Below, piece after piece: positions 1 through 9,396 of a stretch of DNA of 64,000 nucleotides. The position numbers and the translations under genes are program-made. Position 1 is the stretch's first letter, and every line of letters begins with the position of its first letter. The stretch comes from CAZYVD01 sp964651045 (GTDB lineage: Bacteria; Zhuqueibacterota; QNDG01; DSAB01). The stretch is taken from NCBI GenBank assembly GCA_964651045.1, contig CAZYVD010000001.1:1-64000 (forward strand), given 5' to 3'. The notes under the pieces were generated by a model. The model was not told the origin of the DNA and did no database searches. It saw only the letters and a program-made list of their open reading frames with translations.

Positions 1-132
1 TAATTTAATAAGGAGACTGCCTATTTCTAAGTACTTTTTAACATAATATCTTTGATGTCGATTCATCCAATAGCTCTCCTATATTTATTTAAAAAAATAA
101 CAAATATGATACCCTTTGTCAATGAAAAACAC

Positions 133-160
133 TTGTTAAATCGCTTAAAATTTTTATCTT
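133..160 (+). promoter_or_regulatory. candidate promoter for the nucleoside kinase gene
   Basis: A TTGTTA box at 133-138 and a TATCTT box at 155-160 are separated by 16 bases, giving a predicted transcript start near 167. An AAGGGG ribosome-binding site at 171-176 precedes the ATG at 185. The surrounding DNA is very AT-rich, so chance matches are likely. Nothing else recognisable lies in 1-184. Confidence 0.35.
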
Positions 161-184
161 GTATCTGCTGAAGGGGAAAATGAA

Positions 185-1849
185 ATGAAAAGGGATGAAG
201 AAAAGATCGAAATCACACTTAAGAGTGGAGGAAAATTCACCTTCTCTAAGGGCGTATTACTATCAGAGATTCTCGAAAATCTGGATAAGGAGAATAAACA
301 AAAGATTGTACTTGCCCGGATTGATAGCCATATTCTTAACCTTAACCACAGATTAGAAAAAGGGGGTAAAATCTACTGGATACCACTAAACACACCTGAA
401 GGCACAAGATCGTATCGGTATACACTCTGTCTTATCCTCATCACTGCCATGAAACAAATTCTGCCGGAAGAGAGAGTCATAATAAATCACTCAATAGGTA
501 AGGGTCTCTACTGCGAGTTTAAGACTAAAAGAAAAGCCACAAGTTCAATCATTAAAGAGACCGAAAAACGAATGCAGAAAATAATCTCAATGAATGAGAG
601 GATAGTCCCTGTCACACTGAAGACAGATGAGGCAATAAAACAATTTGAAAAAGATGAGAAAAGGCCGAATTTAATCTTACCGGAAAATAAACCCGACTAT
701 ATAACATTCTACAAACTCAGAGAAAATCTGGAATACTTTTGTTATCCACTTCTTCCATCAACAGGATTCATAGAATCCTTTGCGCTGAGGCTCTACAAAC
801 CAGGATTTATTCTGAGATTTCCATATGAAGAAAGACCTGAGTTGCTTGCTCCATTTATTAAACAGAAAAAACTCTCAAGGGTCTTCCATGAATATCACAG
901 ATGGGAAAGTATTCTTGGTCTTGAAAAACTTTCTGACATTAATCATTCAATCATAGAAGGCAAACTTGCTGAACTTATTAAAATCGGTGAAGCTCTTCAC
1001 GAGAAAAAAATAGTCTTTATTGCTGACAGAATCACAAAAATTAAAAAGAGATGTAGAATAATACTCATTTCCGGACCATCCTCCTCAGGGAAAACAACCT
1101 TCACAAAGCGCCTTCTTATTCAGTTAAAGGTAAACCATATCAGGCCCCTCTCAATTTCTATGGATGACTATTTCTTTGACAGAGACATGATACCATTGGA
1201 CAGAGACGGCAAACAGGACTTTGAGTCACTCTCGGCCGTCGACACAGAAAGATTAAAACATGATCTCTATAAACTATTAAGAGGTGAGAGTGTAAATATT
1301 CCACACTTCGATTTTAAGACGGGTAAAAGAGTGGATGGCCAGCCATGCCTGTTAGAGCCGGATCAACCAATCCTTATTGAAGGAATCCACGCGCTGAACG
1401 ATACAATAGTCGATCTTATTCCTGTTCACAGGGTTCTCAAAATATATGTAAGTGCACTAACACAACTGAATATTACAGATCATATCAGGGTTCACACAAG
1501 CGATGTGCGATTGTTCAGAAGGCTAATCCGTGATAATCGTTTCAGGGGATATCTACCAGAACATATACTAAAATTATGGCCAGAAGTGCGAAGGGGAGAG
1601 GAAAAATATATCTTCCCATATCAGGAAAAATCGGACATCATATTTAATTCATCCCTGTCATACGAATTGTGCATATTAAAATCCTTGGCCCTTCCGCTTT
1701 TAGAAACAATAGAGGAGAACCATGAATCATATCCAGAAGCCCTGCGACTAAAGGAGCTTCTTCAGCACATTCTTCCTGGGCCGCCCGCAATAGTGCCGCC
1801 AAACTCAATTTTACGAGAATTTATTGGGGAAAGCAGTTTTGAATATTAA
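185..1849 (+). CDS. TGS-domain uridine kinase / nucleoside kinase
   Basis: The 554-residue protein has three parts. Residues about 8-70 form a TGS-like (ThrRS, GTPase, SpoT) domain, about 80-220 resemble the second additional domain of threonyl-tRNA synthetase (NHSIGKGLYCEF), and about 290-500 form a phosphoribulokinase/uridine kinase P-loop domain. The P-loop GPSSSGKTTF is at 297-306, followed by the SMDDYFFDRD substrate segment near 327. This architecture is known from Thermotoga and other anaerobes, where it is annotated as uridine kinase or nucleoside kinase. It probably phosphorylates a nucleoside in the cytoplasm; the exact substrate cannot be read here. The ATG at 185 has AAGGGG eight bases upstream. 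It is the only plus-strand gene in the left 36 kb. Confidence 0.85.
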   Translation: MKRDEEKIEITLKSGGKFTFSKGVLLSEILENLDKENKQKIVLARIDSHILNLNHRLEKGGKIYWIPLNTPEGTRSYRYTLCLILITAMKQILPEERVIINHSIGKGLYCEFKTKRKATSSIIKETEKRMQKIISMNERIVPVTLKTDEAIKQFEKDEKRPNLILPENKPDYITFYKLRENLEYFCYPLLPSTGFIESFALRLYKPGFILRFPYEERPELLAPFIKQKKLSRVFHEYHRWESILGLEKLSDINHSIIEGKLAELIKIGEALHEKKIVFIADRITKIKKRCRIILISGPSSSGKTTFTKRLLIQLKVNHIRPLSISMDDYFFDRDMIPLDRDGKQDFESLSAVDTERLKHDLYKLLRGESVNIPHFDFKTGKRVDGQPCLLEPDQPILIEGIHALNDTIVDLIPVHRVLKIYVSALTQLNITDHIRVHTSDVRLFRRLIRDNRFRGYLPEHILKLWPEVRRGEEKYIFPYQEKSDIIFNSSLSYELCILKSLALPLLETIEENHESYPEALRLKELLQHILPGPPAIVPPNSILREFIGESSFEY

Positions 1850-1883
1850 TAGTTATTGGTTAAAACACTCATAGTAACATTAT

Positions 1884-3044
1884 TCACGATTTTCTAGAAG
1901 CTGCCTCTTTAATTATGTGACGTGCGATCACCTCCCTTTGAATCTCATTTGTACCTTCATAAATCTGAGTAATCTTTGCATCCCTGAAGAATTTTCCTGT
2001 AGGGCTTCCCTCGACAACACCACTTCCGCCACATAGAGAGACTGCCCGCGAAGTAACATCCACTGCCACATCTGACCCAAACAGCTTTGTCATGGCAGAA
2101 CTCTTTGCAAAATCTTTTGCACCTCTGTCGATCATTCGGGCTGCCGAATATATCAGGGCTCTTGCTGCTTCGATCTTGGTTGCCATTTCTGCAAGTTCAT
2201 ATTGAACATTCTGAAAACTTGTGAGTGGCTGTCCACAACGCATGCTTTTTCGGCAATGTTCAACAGCATAGTCGAGTGCTGCCTGAGCTATTCCAACAGC
2301 CTGTGCTGCCACACCAGGACGAGCACGATCAAAAGTCCTCATTGCAATAAGAAATCCCATTCCTTCCCTGCCGAGCAGATTCTCCTTTGGAACCCTGCAA
2401 TCTTCAAACACGAGCTCACACGTTGCAGACCCCCTGATCCCAAGTTTCTCGTACCTTTTACCATATGAAAAACCATCCATCCCATCTTCAACTATAAATG
2501 CCGAAGAACCCCTGCTTCCCCTGGTTGGATCTGTTGAAGCTATTACTGTATAAAATTTTGCCTTTCCGCCATTTGTAATAAAAATTTTGCATCCATTTAA
2601 TATATAACAATCTCCATCCCTTTTTGCTGTAGTCTTAATATTCCCTGCATCAGATCCTGCCTCGGGTTCTGTTATTCCAAATGCTGCAAGGGATTTGCCG
2701 GACATCAGATCTGGAAGATATTTCCTCTTTTGTTCATCGCTTCCTGCTATAAGCAGCGGTATCACACCAAGAGCAGTACCGGCAAGACTCAATGCTATCC
2801 CTCCACAGCCTCTTGATAGCTCCTCTGTTATTACAGACAGACCGAGTATGCCCAATCCCATACCGCCATACTCTTTATCTATATAACTCCTAAAAAGCCC
2901 TGCATTGCCCATACTCTCAACAATCTCCCATGGAAACTCTTCTGTCTGATCATATTGCACTGCAACTGGCTTTATCTCCTCATCTGCAATCCTGCGTGCC
3001 AGATCTCGAACTTTAACTATATCATCTTCAAAGAAATAATCCAT
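1884..3044 (-). CDS. acyl-CoA dehydrogenase (short-chain/butyryl type)
   Basis: The 386 residues match the usual length of soluble FAD-dependent acyl-CoA dehydrogenases. Visible motifs are the family signature ITEPEAGSDAG in the middle domain and QIYEGTNEIQREV near the C terminus, whose Glu in YEGT is the usual catalytic base in short/medium-chain enzymes. It oxidises acyl-CoA to 2-enoyl-CoA, or runs in reverse with an electron-transfer flavoprotein. No etfAB, thiolase or crotonase gene is adjacent, so the pathway is unclear. A GGGAG site lies eight bases before the ATG. It is the last gene of the fatty-acid/RNase III run, 20 bases after rnc, so it may serve lipid or branched-chain metabolism. 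Exact acyl substrate is unknown. Confidence 0.88.
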   Translation of the reverse strand: MDYFFEDDIVKVRDLARRIADEEIKPVAVQYDQTEEFPWEIVESMGNAGLFRSYIDKEYGGMGLGILGLSVITEELSRGCGGIALSLAGTALGVIPLLIAGSDEQKRKYLPDLMSGKSLAAFGITEPEAGSDAGNIKTTAKRDGDCYILNGCKIFITNGGKAKFYTVIASTDPTRGSRGSSAFIVEDGMDGFSYGKRYEKLGIRGSATCELVFEDCRVPKENLLGREGMGFLIAMRTFDRARPGVAAQAVGIAQAALDYAVEHCRKSMRCGQPLTSFQNVQYELAEMATKIEAARALIYSAARMIDRGAKDFAKSSAMTKLFGSDVAVDVTSRAVSLCGGSGVVEGSPTGKFFRDAKITQIYEGTNEIQREVIARHIIKEAASRKS

Positions 3045-3064
3045 ATCTTCACTCCCTGAGTTTG

Positions 3065-3772
3065 TTACTCTCCAATCTTGTTGTCTTTATCCAATCCAAG
3101 TCTATCAATTGCCCGACTGGCTGCTTCTTGTTCTGCCATCTTCTTACTCTTTCCCCGACCTACTCCCATTACAACACCATCCACGACTACCTCGACCTCA
3201 AACTCTTTCCTGTGATCTGGACCTGATTCATTTCTAACCCTGTATCTCGGTACCTCTTTCCCTCTTGCCTGGAGATATTCCAGGAGCCAGCTCTTGTAAT
3301 TTTTATAATATCCCCTGTCGATCATATTCTCAATATCATCTAAAAACTTATTATGAACAAAATTCCTTACTCTTTTAAAGCCGCCATCTAAAAACATCGC
3401 GCCGAGTAGAGCCTCAAAAGTATTGGCAAGAATCGACTCGCGGTTCCTTCCACCACTCTTTTCCTCACCTACACTTAGATAAAGGTAATCTCCCAGACAA
3501 ATCTCTCTTGCCTTCTTGGCAAGCATTGATCTGCATACAAGATTCGATTTAATTTTTGTAAGCTCCCCTTCACTGCACTCCGAAAATTTCTGGAACAATT
3601 CGTCTGTTATTATCATACCCAGTACTGCATCACCAAGAAACTCCAGCCGCTCATTTGATTCCAAATTCCCACCATCCTCGTTTAAATATGAACGATGAGT
3701 CAGTGCCTGCCGCAGTAAGGACCTGTTACGAAACCGGTATGATAATTTACGACAAAGGGAATCTATTCTCAT
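3065..3772 (-). CDS. rnc: ribonuclease III
   Basis: This double-strand-specific endoribonuclease processes rRNA precursors and structured mRNAs. The catalytic domain carries the signature NERLEFLGDAVLG near residues 40-52 and a second acidic segment NTFEALLGAMFLDGG. A C-terminal dsRNA-binding domain starts near residue 140 (NYKSWLLEYLQARG) and ends with KKMAEQEAASRAI. I chose the ATG at 3772 (235 residues, normal for the family) because AAGGGG sits five bases before it; a longer reading frame starts at 3844 but adds a basic tail without a better ribosome-binding site. Placement beside acpP/fabF is common in bacteria. Confidence 0.95.
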   Translation of the reverse strand: MRIDSLCRKLSYRFRNRSLLRQALTHRSYLNEDGGNLESNERLEFLGDAVLGMIITDELFQKFSECSEGELTKIKSNLVCRSMLAKKAREICLGDYLYLSVGEEKSGGRNRESILANTFEALLGAMFLDGGFKRVRNFVHNKFLDDIENMIDRGYYKNYKSWLLEYLQARGKEVPRYRVRNESGPDHRKEFEVEVVVDGVVMGVGRGKSKKMAEQEAASRAIDRLGLDKDNKIGE

Positions 3773-3854
3773 AGATCCCCTTTTCCCTTTATCTCTCTTA
3801 ATCCTAAATAAACAGAATTTTTGAAACAAAGATTTAAATATCATGTTTTAACTT

Positions 3855-5102
3855 TTACTGCCCCTCATATTTTTTGAGGCAGAGACAAACATTATGACCA
3901 CCAAATCCAAAGGAATTTGAAATTGCAACTCTTATTTCCCTCTCTCTTGAAACATTAGGAACATAATCCAGATCACAATCGGGATCAGGCACTTCATAAT
4001 TAATCGTAGGCGGAACAATTCCATTTTTCAATGTGAGCACAGTACCTACAAACTCCACTGCACCAGAAGCTCCAAGAAGGTGTCCGATCATAGACTTGTT
4101 GGAGCTTATCCACAGCTTTTTTGCATGATCTTTAAATAACTTCTTTATTGCCAATGTCTCGATCTTATCATTCCATGGAGTGGATGTCCCATGCGCATTG
4201 ACATAGTCGACCTCATCGATATTTATTCCGCTCAATTCTACAGCCCTTCTCATCACCAACTCCGCACCCTTTCCCTCTGGATGAGGAGCGGTTATGTGAT
4301 AGGCATCACCACTGAATGCATATCCTGCCAGTTCTGCATATATTTTTGCTCCCCTCTTTAAAGCACGTGAAAGCTCCTCAAGTACTATTACTGCACCACC
4401 CTCACCTATAACAAATCCATCCCTTTCTTTGTCGAACGGTCGACTCGCCTTTTCCGGTTCATCGTTCCTTGTTGAAATCGCCTTCATATTTCCAAAACCT
4501 GCAAAGGCCATATCTGTCATCACACCTTCCCCGCCACCAACGAGCATTACATCTGCATCTCCCATTTGAATATGCATGTATCCAATGCCTATGCTGTGTG
4601 AACTAGATGCACACGCCGAGACAGTACTGTAATTGGGACCCATGAAACCATATTTGATCGAAATATGACCTGGAGCAATGTCCGGAATCATCTGAGGAAT
4701 GAAAAAGGGACTTACTCTTCGCGGCCCATGCTTCAGACATTTTTGATGTTCGATGTCATATATTATCATTCCACCAATACCAGAACTGATCAGCACTCCA
4801 ATTCGTGTTGGATCTTCCTTCTCTACCTCTAATCCCGAATCACGAACGGCCTCATCTCCAGCAACAATAGCATATTGAGTAAAAGGATCCATTCGTCTTG
4901 CTTCCTTGGGATTAATATACTTGGTAACATCAAAATCCTTTACCTCTGCGGCAATCTTTGTCTCAAAGGCTTCGGCATTAAATTTGGTAATACGTGAAAC
5001 TCCGCTCTTCCCATTAATAAGACTCTCCCAAAAAGCAGAAACATCATTTCCAATCGGTGTTACGGCTCCCATTCCAGTGACTACAACACGACGCTTACCC
5101 AT
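3855..5102 (-). CDS. fabF: beta-ketoacyl-ACP synthase II
   Basis: This enzyme condenses malonyl-ACP with acyl-ACP to extend fatty acids. From the ATG at 5102 it is 415 residues. The active-site Cys lies in STVSACASSSHS (about C164), and the catalytic His residues lie in VNAHGTSTPWND and NKSMIGHLLGASGAVE, so the full Cys-His-His set is present. The start was moved five codons in from the longest frame because GGAGGT lies six bases before this ATG and inside the longer reading. It follows acpP after a 59-base gap that holds a strong stem-loop. Type II fatty acid synthase, cytoplasm. Confidence 0.96.
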   Translation of the reverse strand: MGKRRVVVTGMGAVTPIGNDVSAFWESLINGKSGVSRITKFNAEAFETKIAAEVKDFDVTKYINPKEARRMDPFTQYAIVAGDEAVRDSGLEVEKEDPTRIGVLISSGIGGMIIYDIEHQKCLKHGPRRVSPFFIPQMIPDIAPGHISIKYGFMGPNYSTVSACASSSHSIGIGYMHIQMGDADVMLVGGGEGVMTDMAFAGFGNMKAISTRNDEPEKASRPFDKERDGFVIGEGGAVIVLEELSRALKRGAKIYAELAGYAFSGDAYHITAPHPEGKGAELVMRRAVELSGINIDEVDYVNAHGTSTPWNDKIETLAIKKLFKDHAKKLWISSNKSMIGHLLGASGAVEFVGTVLTLKNGIVPPTINYEVPDPDCDLDYVPNVSREREIRVAISNSFGFGGHNVCLCLKKYEGQ

Positions 5103-5127
5103 AAAAATACCTCCCAATGTTGATTAG

Positions 5128-5153
5128 GGGTCCTGTCCCGCAAGACAGGACCC
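5128..5153. promoter_or_regulatory. intergenic stem-loop between acpP and fabF
   Basis: A perfect 10-base inverted repeat, arms GGGTCCTGTC and GACAGGACCC around a six-base loop CCGCAA, fills most of the gap between the acpP stop and the fabF start. Neither side has a T-run, so it is not a classical terminator. A plausible role is 3' protection or processing of the acpP message, giving more ACP than FabF; the rnc gene two genes away makes RNase III cleavage conceivable, though the stem is short. Confidence 0.7.
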
Positions 5154-5161
5154 AGCTTCTT

Positions 5162-5404
5162 CTATTTCTTCTCTGCCAGTTTTTTATCCAGATATTCCTT
5201 TGCTTTTGCTACGGTAGTCAATTTTTCAGCATCTTCATCCGGGATCTCGATTCCAAATTCCTCCTCAAAAGCCATGATTAATTCAACCGTATCCAATGAG
5301 TCTGCACCCAAATCATCAATAAAAGATGCTTCAGGAGTCACCTCATTTGGATCCACTCCCAACCGATCCACAATCAGATCCTTGAATTTTTTTTCATCAA
5401 CCAT
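5162..5404 (-). CDS. acpP: acyl carrier protein
   Basis: The 80-residue acidic protein is the cytoplasmic carrier of growing acyl chains. The phosphopantetheine attachment site is Ser36 in [13 protein letters not shown], and the [16 protein letters not shown] helix follows, as in all type II ACPs. A strong AAAGGAGG site precedes the ATG. It sits between fabG (45 bases upstream) and fabF (downstream, past a stem-loop), the standard order. Loading needs a holo-ACP synthase, which is not in this window. Confidence 0.97.
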   Translation of the reverse strand: MVDEKKFKDLIVDRLGVDPNEVTPEASFIDDLGADSLDTVELIMAFEEEFGIEIPDEDAEKLTTVAKAKEYLDKKLAEKK

Positions 5405-5449
5405 CCTACTTTCACCTCCTTTTTTAAATAAAATAATATATCCATTCTA

Positions 5450-6196
5450 TCATGCAATCAATAATCCTCCATCTACCTGTATAACCTGACCGGTTATGTA
5501 ATCAGAATCGGGTGATGCCAGAAACGATACTACTTTTGCAACATCCTCTGGCCTTCCACTCCTGCCCATCGGTATGTTTTTTATGTATGTTTCCCTTACC
5601 TCTTCTGGAAGTGAGGATGTCATCTCAGTTTCAATATATCCAGGAGCAACTGCATTTACCTGTATGTTTCGTGAGGCAACCTCTCTTGCAATGCTTTTTG
5701 TAAATCCAATTAGACCTGCCTTTGATGCAGCATAATTAGCCTGTCCCGCATTTCCCATAATCCCAATTATTGAAGCAATGTTGATAATCTTACCAGCACG
5801 CTGCTTCATCATGTGTCTGATGACCTTTTGAGTACAGAGAAATGCTCCCTTCAGATTTACCTTCAGAACCATATCCCACTCCTCTTCACTCATTCTCATC
5901 AACAGATTGTCCCTTGCTATGCCAGCATTATTTACAAGAATATCCAATGCGCCAAATCTATCCAGAACCCTCTTTATCATCTCCTCCACATCGCCACTTT
6001 CAGAGACATCTGCCTTGATAAATATATAATCAATTCCATGGTTCACTAATTTGTCCTCAAAATCCTTTGACGAATCGAGATTGATATCTGAGATAGCAAC
6101 ATTACAGCCCATGGCAGCAAGCTCCAGAGAGATTGCCCTGCCGATTCCTCTTACACCCCCTGTGATAAGGGCTGTTTTATCTTTTAGTTGCTTCAT
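5450..6196 (-). CDS. fabG: 3-oxoacyl-ACP reductase
   Basis: This short-chain dehydrogenase reduces 3-oxoacyl-ACP with NADPH. The nucleotide-binding glycine motif [10 protein letters not shown] is near residues 12-21, NNAG at 89-92, and the catalytic triad is Ser142, Tyr155 and Lys159 (NYAASKAG). The C-terminal segment [12 protein letters not shown] is typical. At 248 residues it has the usual length. It lies 12 bases after fabD and 45 before acpP in the fatty-acid operon, which supports the FabG assignment over other short-chain dehydrogenases. Confidence 0.95.
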   Translation of the reverse strand: MKQLKDKTALITGGVRGIGRAISLELAAMGCNVAISDINLDSSKDFEDKLVNHGIDYIFIKADVSESGDVEEMIKRVLDRFGALDILVNNAGIARDNLLMRMSEEEWDMVLKVNLKGAFLCTQKVIRHMMKQRAGKIINIASIIGIMGNAGQANYAASKAGLIGFTKSIAREVASRNIQVNAVAPGYIETEMTSSLPEEVRETYIKNIPMGRSGRPEDVAKVVSFLASPDSDYITGQVIQVDGGLLIA

Positions 6197-6208
6197 AACA
6201 TCTCCTTA

Positions 6209-7132
6209 TTAAAACTTAATTTTTTCTACATCTTCGACAGTACTGCATTGAAAAGTAGTAACATCTCTGTCAATCCTCTTTACCAATCCTGAAAGCACTT
6301 TTCCTGCACCAACCTCAATAAAGATTGAGACACCATCTCTTATCATATTCTGGACACTCTCAAGCCATCTCACTGGATTAAGAAGTTGTTTGTGCAGCAG
6401 ACTGCGAATCTCATCGCACTCTCTTACAGGGGATGCCGTAACATTCGCATAAACAGGAATCCTGGCCTTACTAAAATTTGTCTTCTCAAGCACACTCCCA
6501 AAACTCTCTGAAGCATAAGACATCAATGGGGAATGAAAAGCCCCACTAACAGGAAGTTCGATTACTCTTTTTGCACCCCTCTTCTCTGCAATTTTGATTG
6601 CTTCCTCAATACCCTCCCTTGATCCTGAAATTACTATCTGCTGGGGAGAGTTAATATTTGCAGGCTGAACTATACCTCTTTTGCTTGCCTCTCTGCATAT
6701 ATCCTCAACATCTTCACAACTCATTCCAATTATTGCTGCCATGCTACCAGGACTCAACTCACCTGCTTTTTGCATCAGGTCTGCCCTCTCTTTAACCAGC
6801 CTGAGTCCTTCTTCAAGAGTGAAGGCCCCGGCACAGGCAAGAGCAGAAAATTCTCCCAGACTATGACCCGCAACAACATCTGGGACTATATTCTTCTCCT
6901 TCAACGCTGTTGCCACAACCATACTGTGCACATATAGTGCAGGCTGAGTAAATCTTGTCTGCCTGAGCTTCTCCTCAGGGCCATTGAATGAAACATCGGC
7001 AAGATCAAAACCAAGAAGGATGCCTGCATCATTGTATATTTTCTCTGCCCAGGAATATTGATCATAAAAATCTTTTCCCATACCAACAAGCTGCGATCCC
7101 TGTCCAGGGAACATGAATCCAATCTTTTTCAA
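6209..7132 (-). CDS. fabD: malonyl-CoA:ACP transacylase
   Basis: FabD transfers malonyl from CoA to ACP, supplying extender units. The 307 residues contain GQGSQ at 11-15, the nucleophile Ser91 in GHSLGEFSAL, and the catalytic His in the GAFHSPLM segment near 200. C-terminal IEVGAGKVLSGLVKRI is typical of the family. It is flanked by fabH (46 bases upstream) and fabG (12 bases downstream), the usual fab gene order. Confidence 0.96.
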   Translation of the reverse strand: MKKIGFMFPGQGSQLVGMGKDFYDQYSWAEKIYNDAGILLGFDLADVSFNGPEEKLRQTRFTQPALYVHSMVVATALKEKNIVPDVVAGHSLGEFSALACAGAFTLEEGLRLVKERADLMQKAGELSPGSMAAIIGMSCEDVEDICREASKRGIVQPANINSPQQIVISGSREGIEEAIKIAEKRGAKRVIELPVSGAFHSPLMSYASESFGSVLEKTNFSKARIPVYANVTASPVRECDEIRSLLHKQLLNPVRWLESVQNMIRDGVSIFIEVGAGKVLSGLVKRIDRDVTTFQCSTVEDVEKIKF

Positions 7133-7178
7133 AACTCAATCTCCATTAGTATCGATTTTTCAATAATAGATGGAAATC

Positions 7179-8168
7179 TTAAAATTGTATGAGGATCGAC
7201 CCCCAGGTAAACCCTCCACCAAAAGCGACCAGAAGACATTTATCCCCCTCATTTAATCTTCCCTCCTCTACCGCCTGATTCAGTGCAATAGGTATCGAAG
7301 CAGAAGATGTGTTACCATAATCCTGTATATTTACAAATACCTTCTCTTTTGGAAGCTTCAATCTCTTTGCAATTGCATCGATTATTCTTATATTGGCTTG
7401 ATGAGTGATCAACAGATCTAAATCTTCTGGTCTGCAATCTCCTGCCTCAAGTCCGTGTACTGCAGCATCCCTCATTGTTCGTACTGCATGTTTAAATACC
7501 TCTCTCCCCTCCATCTTTATATAGTGCATTCTTTTATCCACAGTCTCATGACTTGTGGGATTGGATACACCGTTGCCCGGCATATGAAGAAGATGTGCCA
7601 GTCTTCCATCACTCTTGATATATGTCGAAATAATCCCCTTATTAGAATCAGATTTGCCCAACACAACAGCACCTGCTCCATCTCCGAACAGGACACATGT
7701 CGATCGGTCTTCCCAGTCTGTTATCCTGGAAAGCACCTCTACACCTATAACTAAAATTTTCCGATCCTGATCTGATCGAATAAGATTATCTGCCAGAGTC
7801 AATCCATACAAAAATCCAGAACAGGCAGCCGAAAGATCAAAAGCAGCGGCATTAAAAGCTCCTATCTTGGCCTGAACATGACAGGCAGTTGCAGGAAAGC
7901 CTGAATCTGGAGTTACCGTTCCAACAATAATAAAATCAATGTCCTTCGGCAGCAGCTCTGCCCTCTCGAGAGCCTCTTTTGCAGCAGCAGTGGCAAGATC
8001 AGAATTTGTTTTTCCATCCTCGAGAATGTGACGCCTTTCTATTCCAGAACGCTCTCTTATCCATTCATCTGAAGTATCAACCATTTTTTCCAGATCAAAA
8101 TTCGTAAGCACTTTTTCAGGTACTTCTGAACCTGTGCCAAGTATCATTGAAACCGGTCTACTCTTCAC
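7179..8168 (-). CDS. fabH: beta-ketoacyl-ACP synthase III
   Basis: FabH starts fatty-acid synthesis by condensing acetyl-CoA or another primer with malonyl-ACP. The 329-residue protein has the catalytic Cys in DLSAACSGFLYGL (about C116), His in ITHQANIRIIDAI and Asn in NIQDYGNTSSASIP. The GFTWG C-terminal segment is also present. Its start overlaps the end of plsX by 11 bases, so the two are translationally linked. Primer preference (straight or branched) cannot be judged from this reading. Confidence 0.96.
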   Translation of the reverse strand: MKSRPVSMILGTGSEVPEKVLTNFDLEKMVDTSDEWIRERSGIERRHILEDGKTNSDLATAAAKEALERAELLPKDIDFIIVGTVTPDSGFPATACHVQAKIGAFNAAAFDLSAACSGFLYGLTLADNLIRSDQDRKILVIGVEVLSRITDWEDRSTCVLFGDGAGAVVLGKSDSNKGIISTYIKSDGRLAHLLHMPGNGVSNPTSHETVDKRMHYIKMEGREVFKHAVRTMRDAAVHGLEAGDCRPEDLDLLITHQANIRIIDAIAKRLKLPKEKVFVNIQDYGNTSSASIPIALNQAVEEGRLNEGDKCLLVAFGGGFTWGSILIQF

Positions 8169-9180
8169 TTAACTCTCCCTTCATCTGTTTTATCTTATTT
8201 TCAATCCGCTTTGTTATATTGCTTTTAACCATCTTCCATGCCTCTTCAATAGCATTCTTTATGGCTCTTGAGCCAGAACTACCATGAGAAATAATACAAT
8301 TCCCCCTCACGCCTAAAAGCGGTGCCCCTCCATATTCCTGATAATCAAACATTTTAAACAGCTTTCTCAGACTCGGACGAATCAGATAAAGACCAACGGC
8401 TCCTGGAAGATTTCCTCTTATTGTTCTCTTCATAGTCTTGGCAATCATTCTCGAAAGACTCTCTGCAAACTTCAATAATACATTTCCATTGAATCCGTCA
8501 CAGACGATTACATCGGCCTCACCCTTAAGGATTCCTCTACCCTCAATATTTCCAGCAAAATTGAGAGAACTATTCTCTAAAAGCTTATACGCCTCCTTTA
8601 TTGGTGCGCTTCCCTTTGTTTCTTCCTCACCAATGTTTAAGAGACAAACCTTTGGGTATTGAATATTCATTACATTGCTCATGAAAATAGAACCCATTAA
8701 ACCAAATTGGAAAAGGTGATATGATTTGCAATTTATATTCGATCCAACATCAAGGAGAAGGCAAACGCCCGACTCATGAGGCATGAATGCTCCTATTGCA
8801 GGACGCTGCACACCTTCAATTGGTTTTAGTAAAAATAGTGCAGCCGTCATTATGGCACCAGTATTCCCAGCGCTGACCACAGCATTTACCTTGCCTTCCT
8901 TATGCAAACGAATCGATACTGCGATCGATGAGTCGGGTTTTTTCCTGAGCGACTGAGCAGGCGACTCATCCATCTCAACAACCTGAGATGCATGAACAAT
9001 AGTCAGAGGAAGATCTTTTATAAATCTATGACGGTTCAATTCTTTCTCTACCACTGCTCTGTTGCCAACCAAAACAACCTCATATCTATCATCCGACTTT
9101 CTCGCTGCTTCAATCGCACCCTCCACAATTGCCTCTGGTGCATTGTCGCCGCCCATTGCATCTATGGCAATACGCACCAT
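8158..9180 (-). CDS. plsX: phosphate acyltransferase PlsX
   Basis: PlsX makes acyl-phosphate from acyl-ACP for the PlsY glycerol-3-phosphate acyltransferase, linking fatty-acid and phospholipid synthesis. The N-terminal IAIDAMGGDNAPE and internal SAGNTGAIMTAA, LLDVGSN and ICDGF-like (VIVCDGFNGN) motifs are diagnostic. I use the ATG at 9180 (340 residues); the longer frame begins with TTG inside the GAGGAG ribosome-binding site. It lies 14 bases after rpmF and overlaps fabH, the widely conserved rpmF-plsX-fabH order. Confidence 0.96.
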   Translation of the reverse strand: MVRIAIDAMGGDNAPEAIVEGAIEAARKSDDRYEVVLVGNRAVVEKELNRHRFIKDLPLTIVHASQVVEMDESPAQSLRKKPDSSIAVSIRLHKEGKVNAVVSAGNTGAIMTAALFLLKPIEGVQRPAIGAFMPHESGVCLLLDVGSNINCKSYHLFQFGLMGSIFMSNVMNIQYPKVCLLNIGEEETKGSAPIKEAYKLLENSSLNFAGNIEGRGILKGEADVIVCDGFNGNVLLKFAESLSRMIAKTMKRTIRGNLPGAVGLYLIRPSLRKLFKMFDYQEYGGAPLLGVRGNCIISHGSSGSRAIKNAIEEAWKMVKSNITKRIENKIKQMKGELSEE

Positions 9181-9194
9181 TAAAAAAGATCTCC

Positions 9195-9377
9195 TCAACG
9201 TTCCTTTGGCACTGTTACCAGTCTTCCATTATAATAACCACAGTTAGGACATGCCCTGTGAGGAAGCCTCGGCTGATGGCAGTGCGAACACTCTACCACA
9301 TTGGGTATACTCAATTTCTTATGAGTTCTTCGTTTGTCTCTTCTCGACCTCGAAACTTTTCTCTTTGGTACAGCCAT
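9195..9377 (-). CDS. rpmF: 50S ribosomal protein L32
   Basis: The 60-residue basic protein begins AVPKRKVSRSRRDKRR and carries two zinc-binding CxxC pairs (CSHC and CPNC), so it is the zinc-containing form of L32. It is part of the large ribosomal subunit. It sits between the DUF177 gene and plsX, an arrangement conserved in many bacteria. Confidence 0.96.
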   Translation of the reverse strand: MAVPKRKVSRSRRDKRRTHKKLSIPNVVECSHCHQPRLPHRACPNCGYYNGRLVTVPKER

Positions 9378-9396
9378 AAAACACCTTTCAAATACT

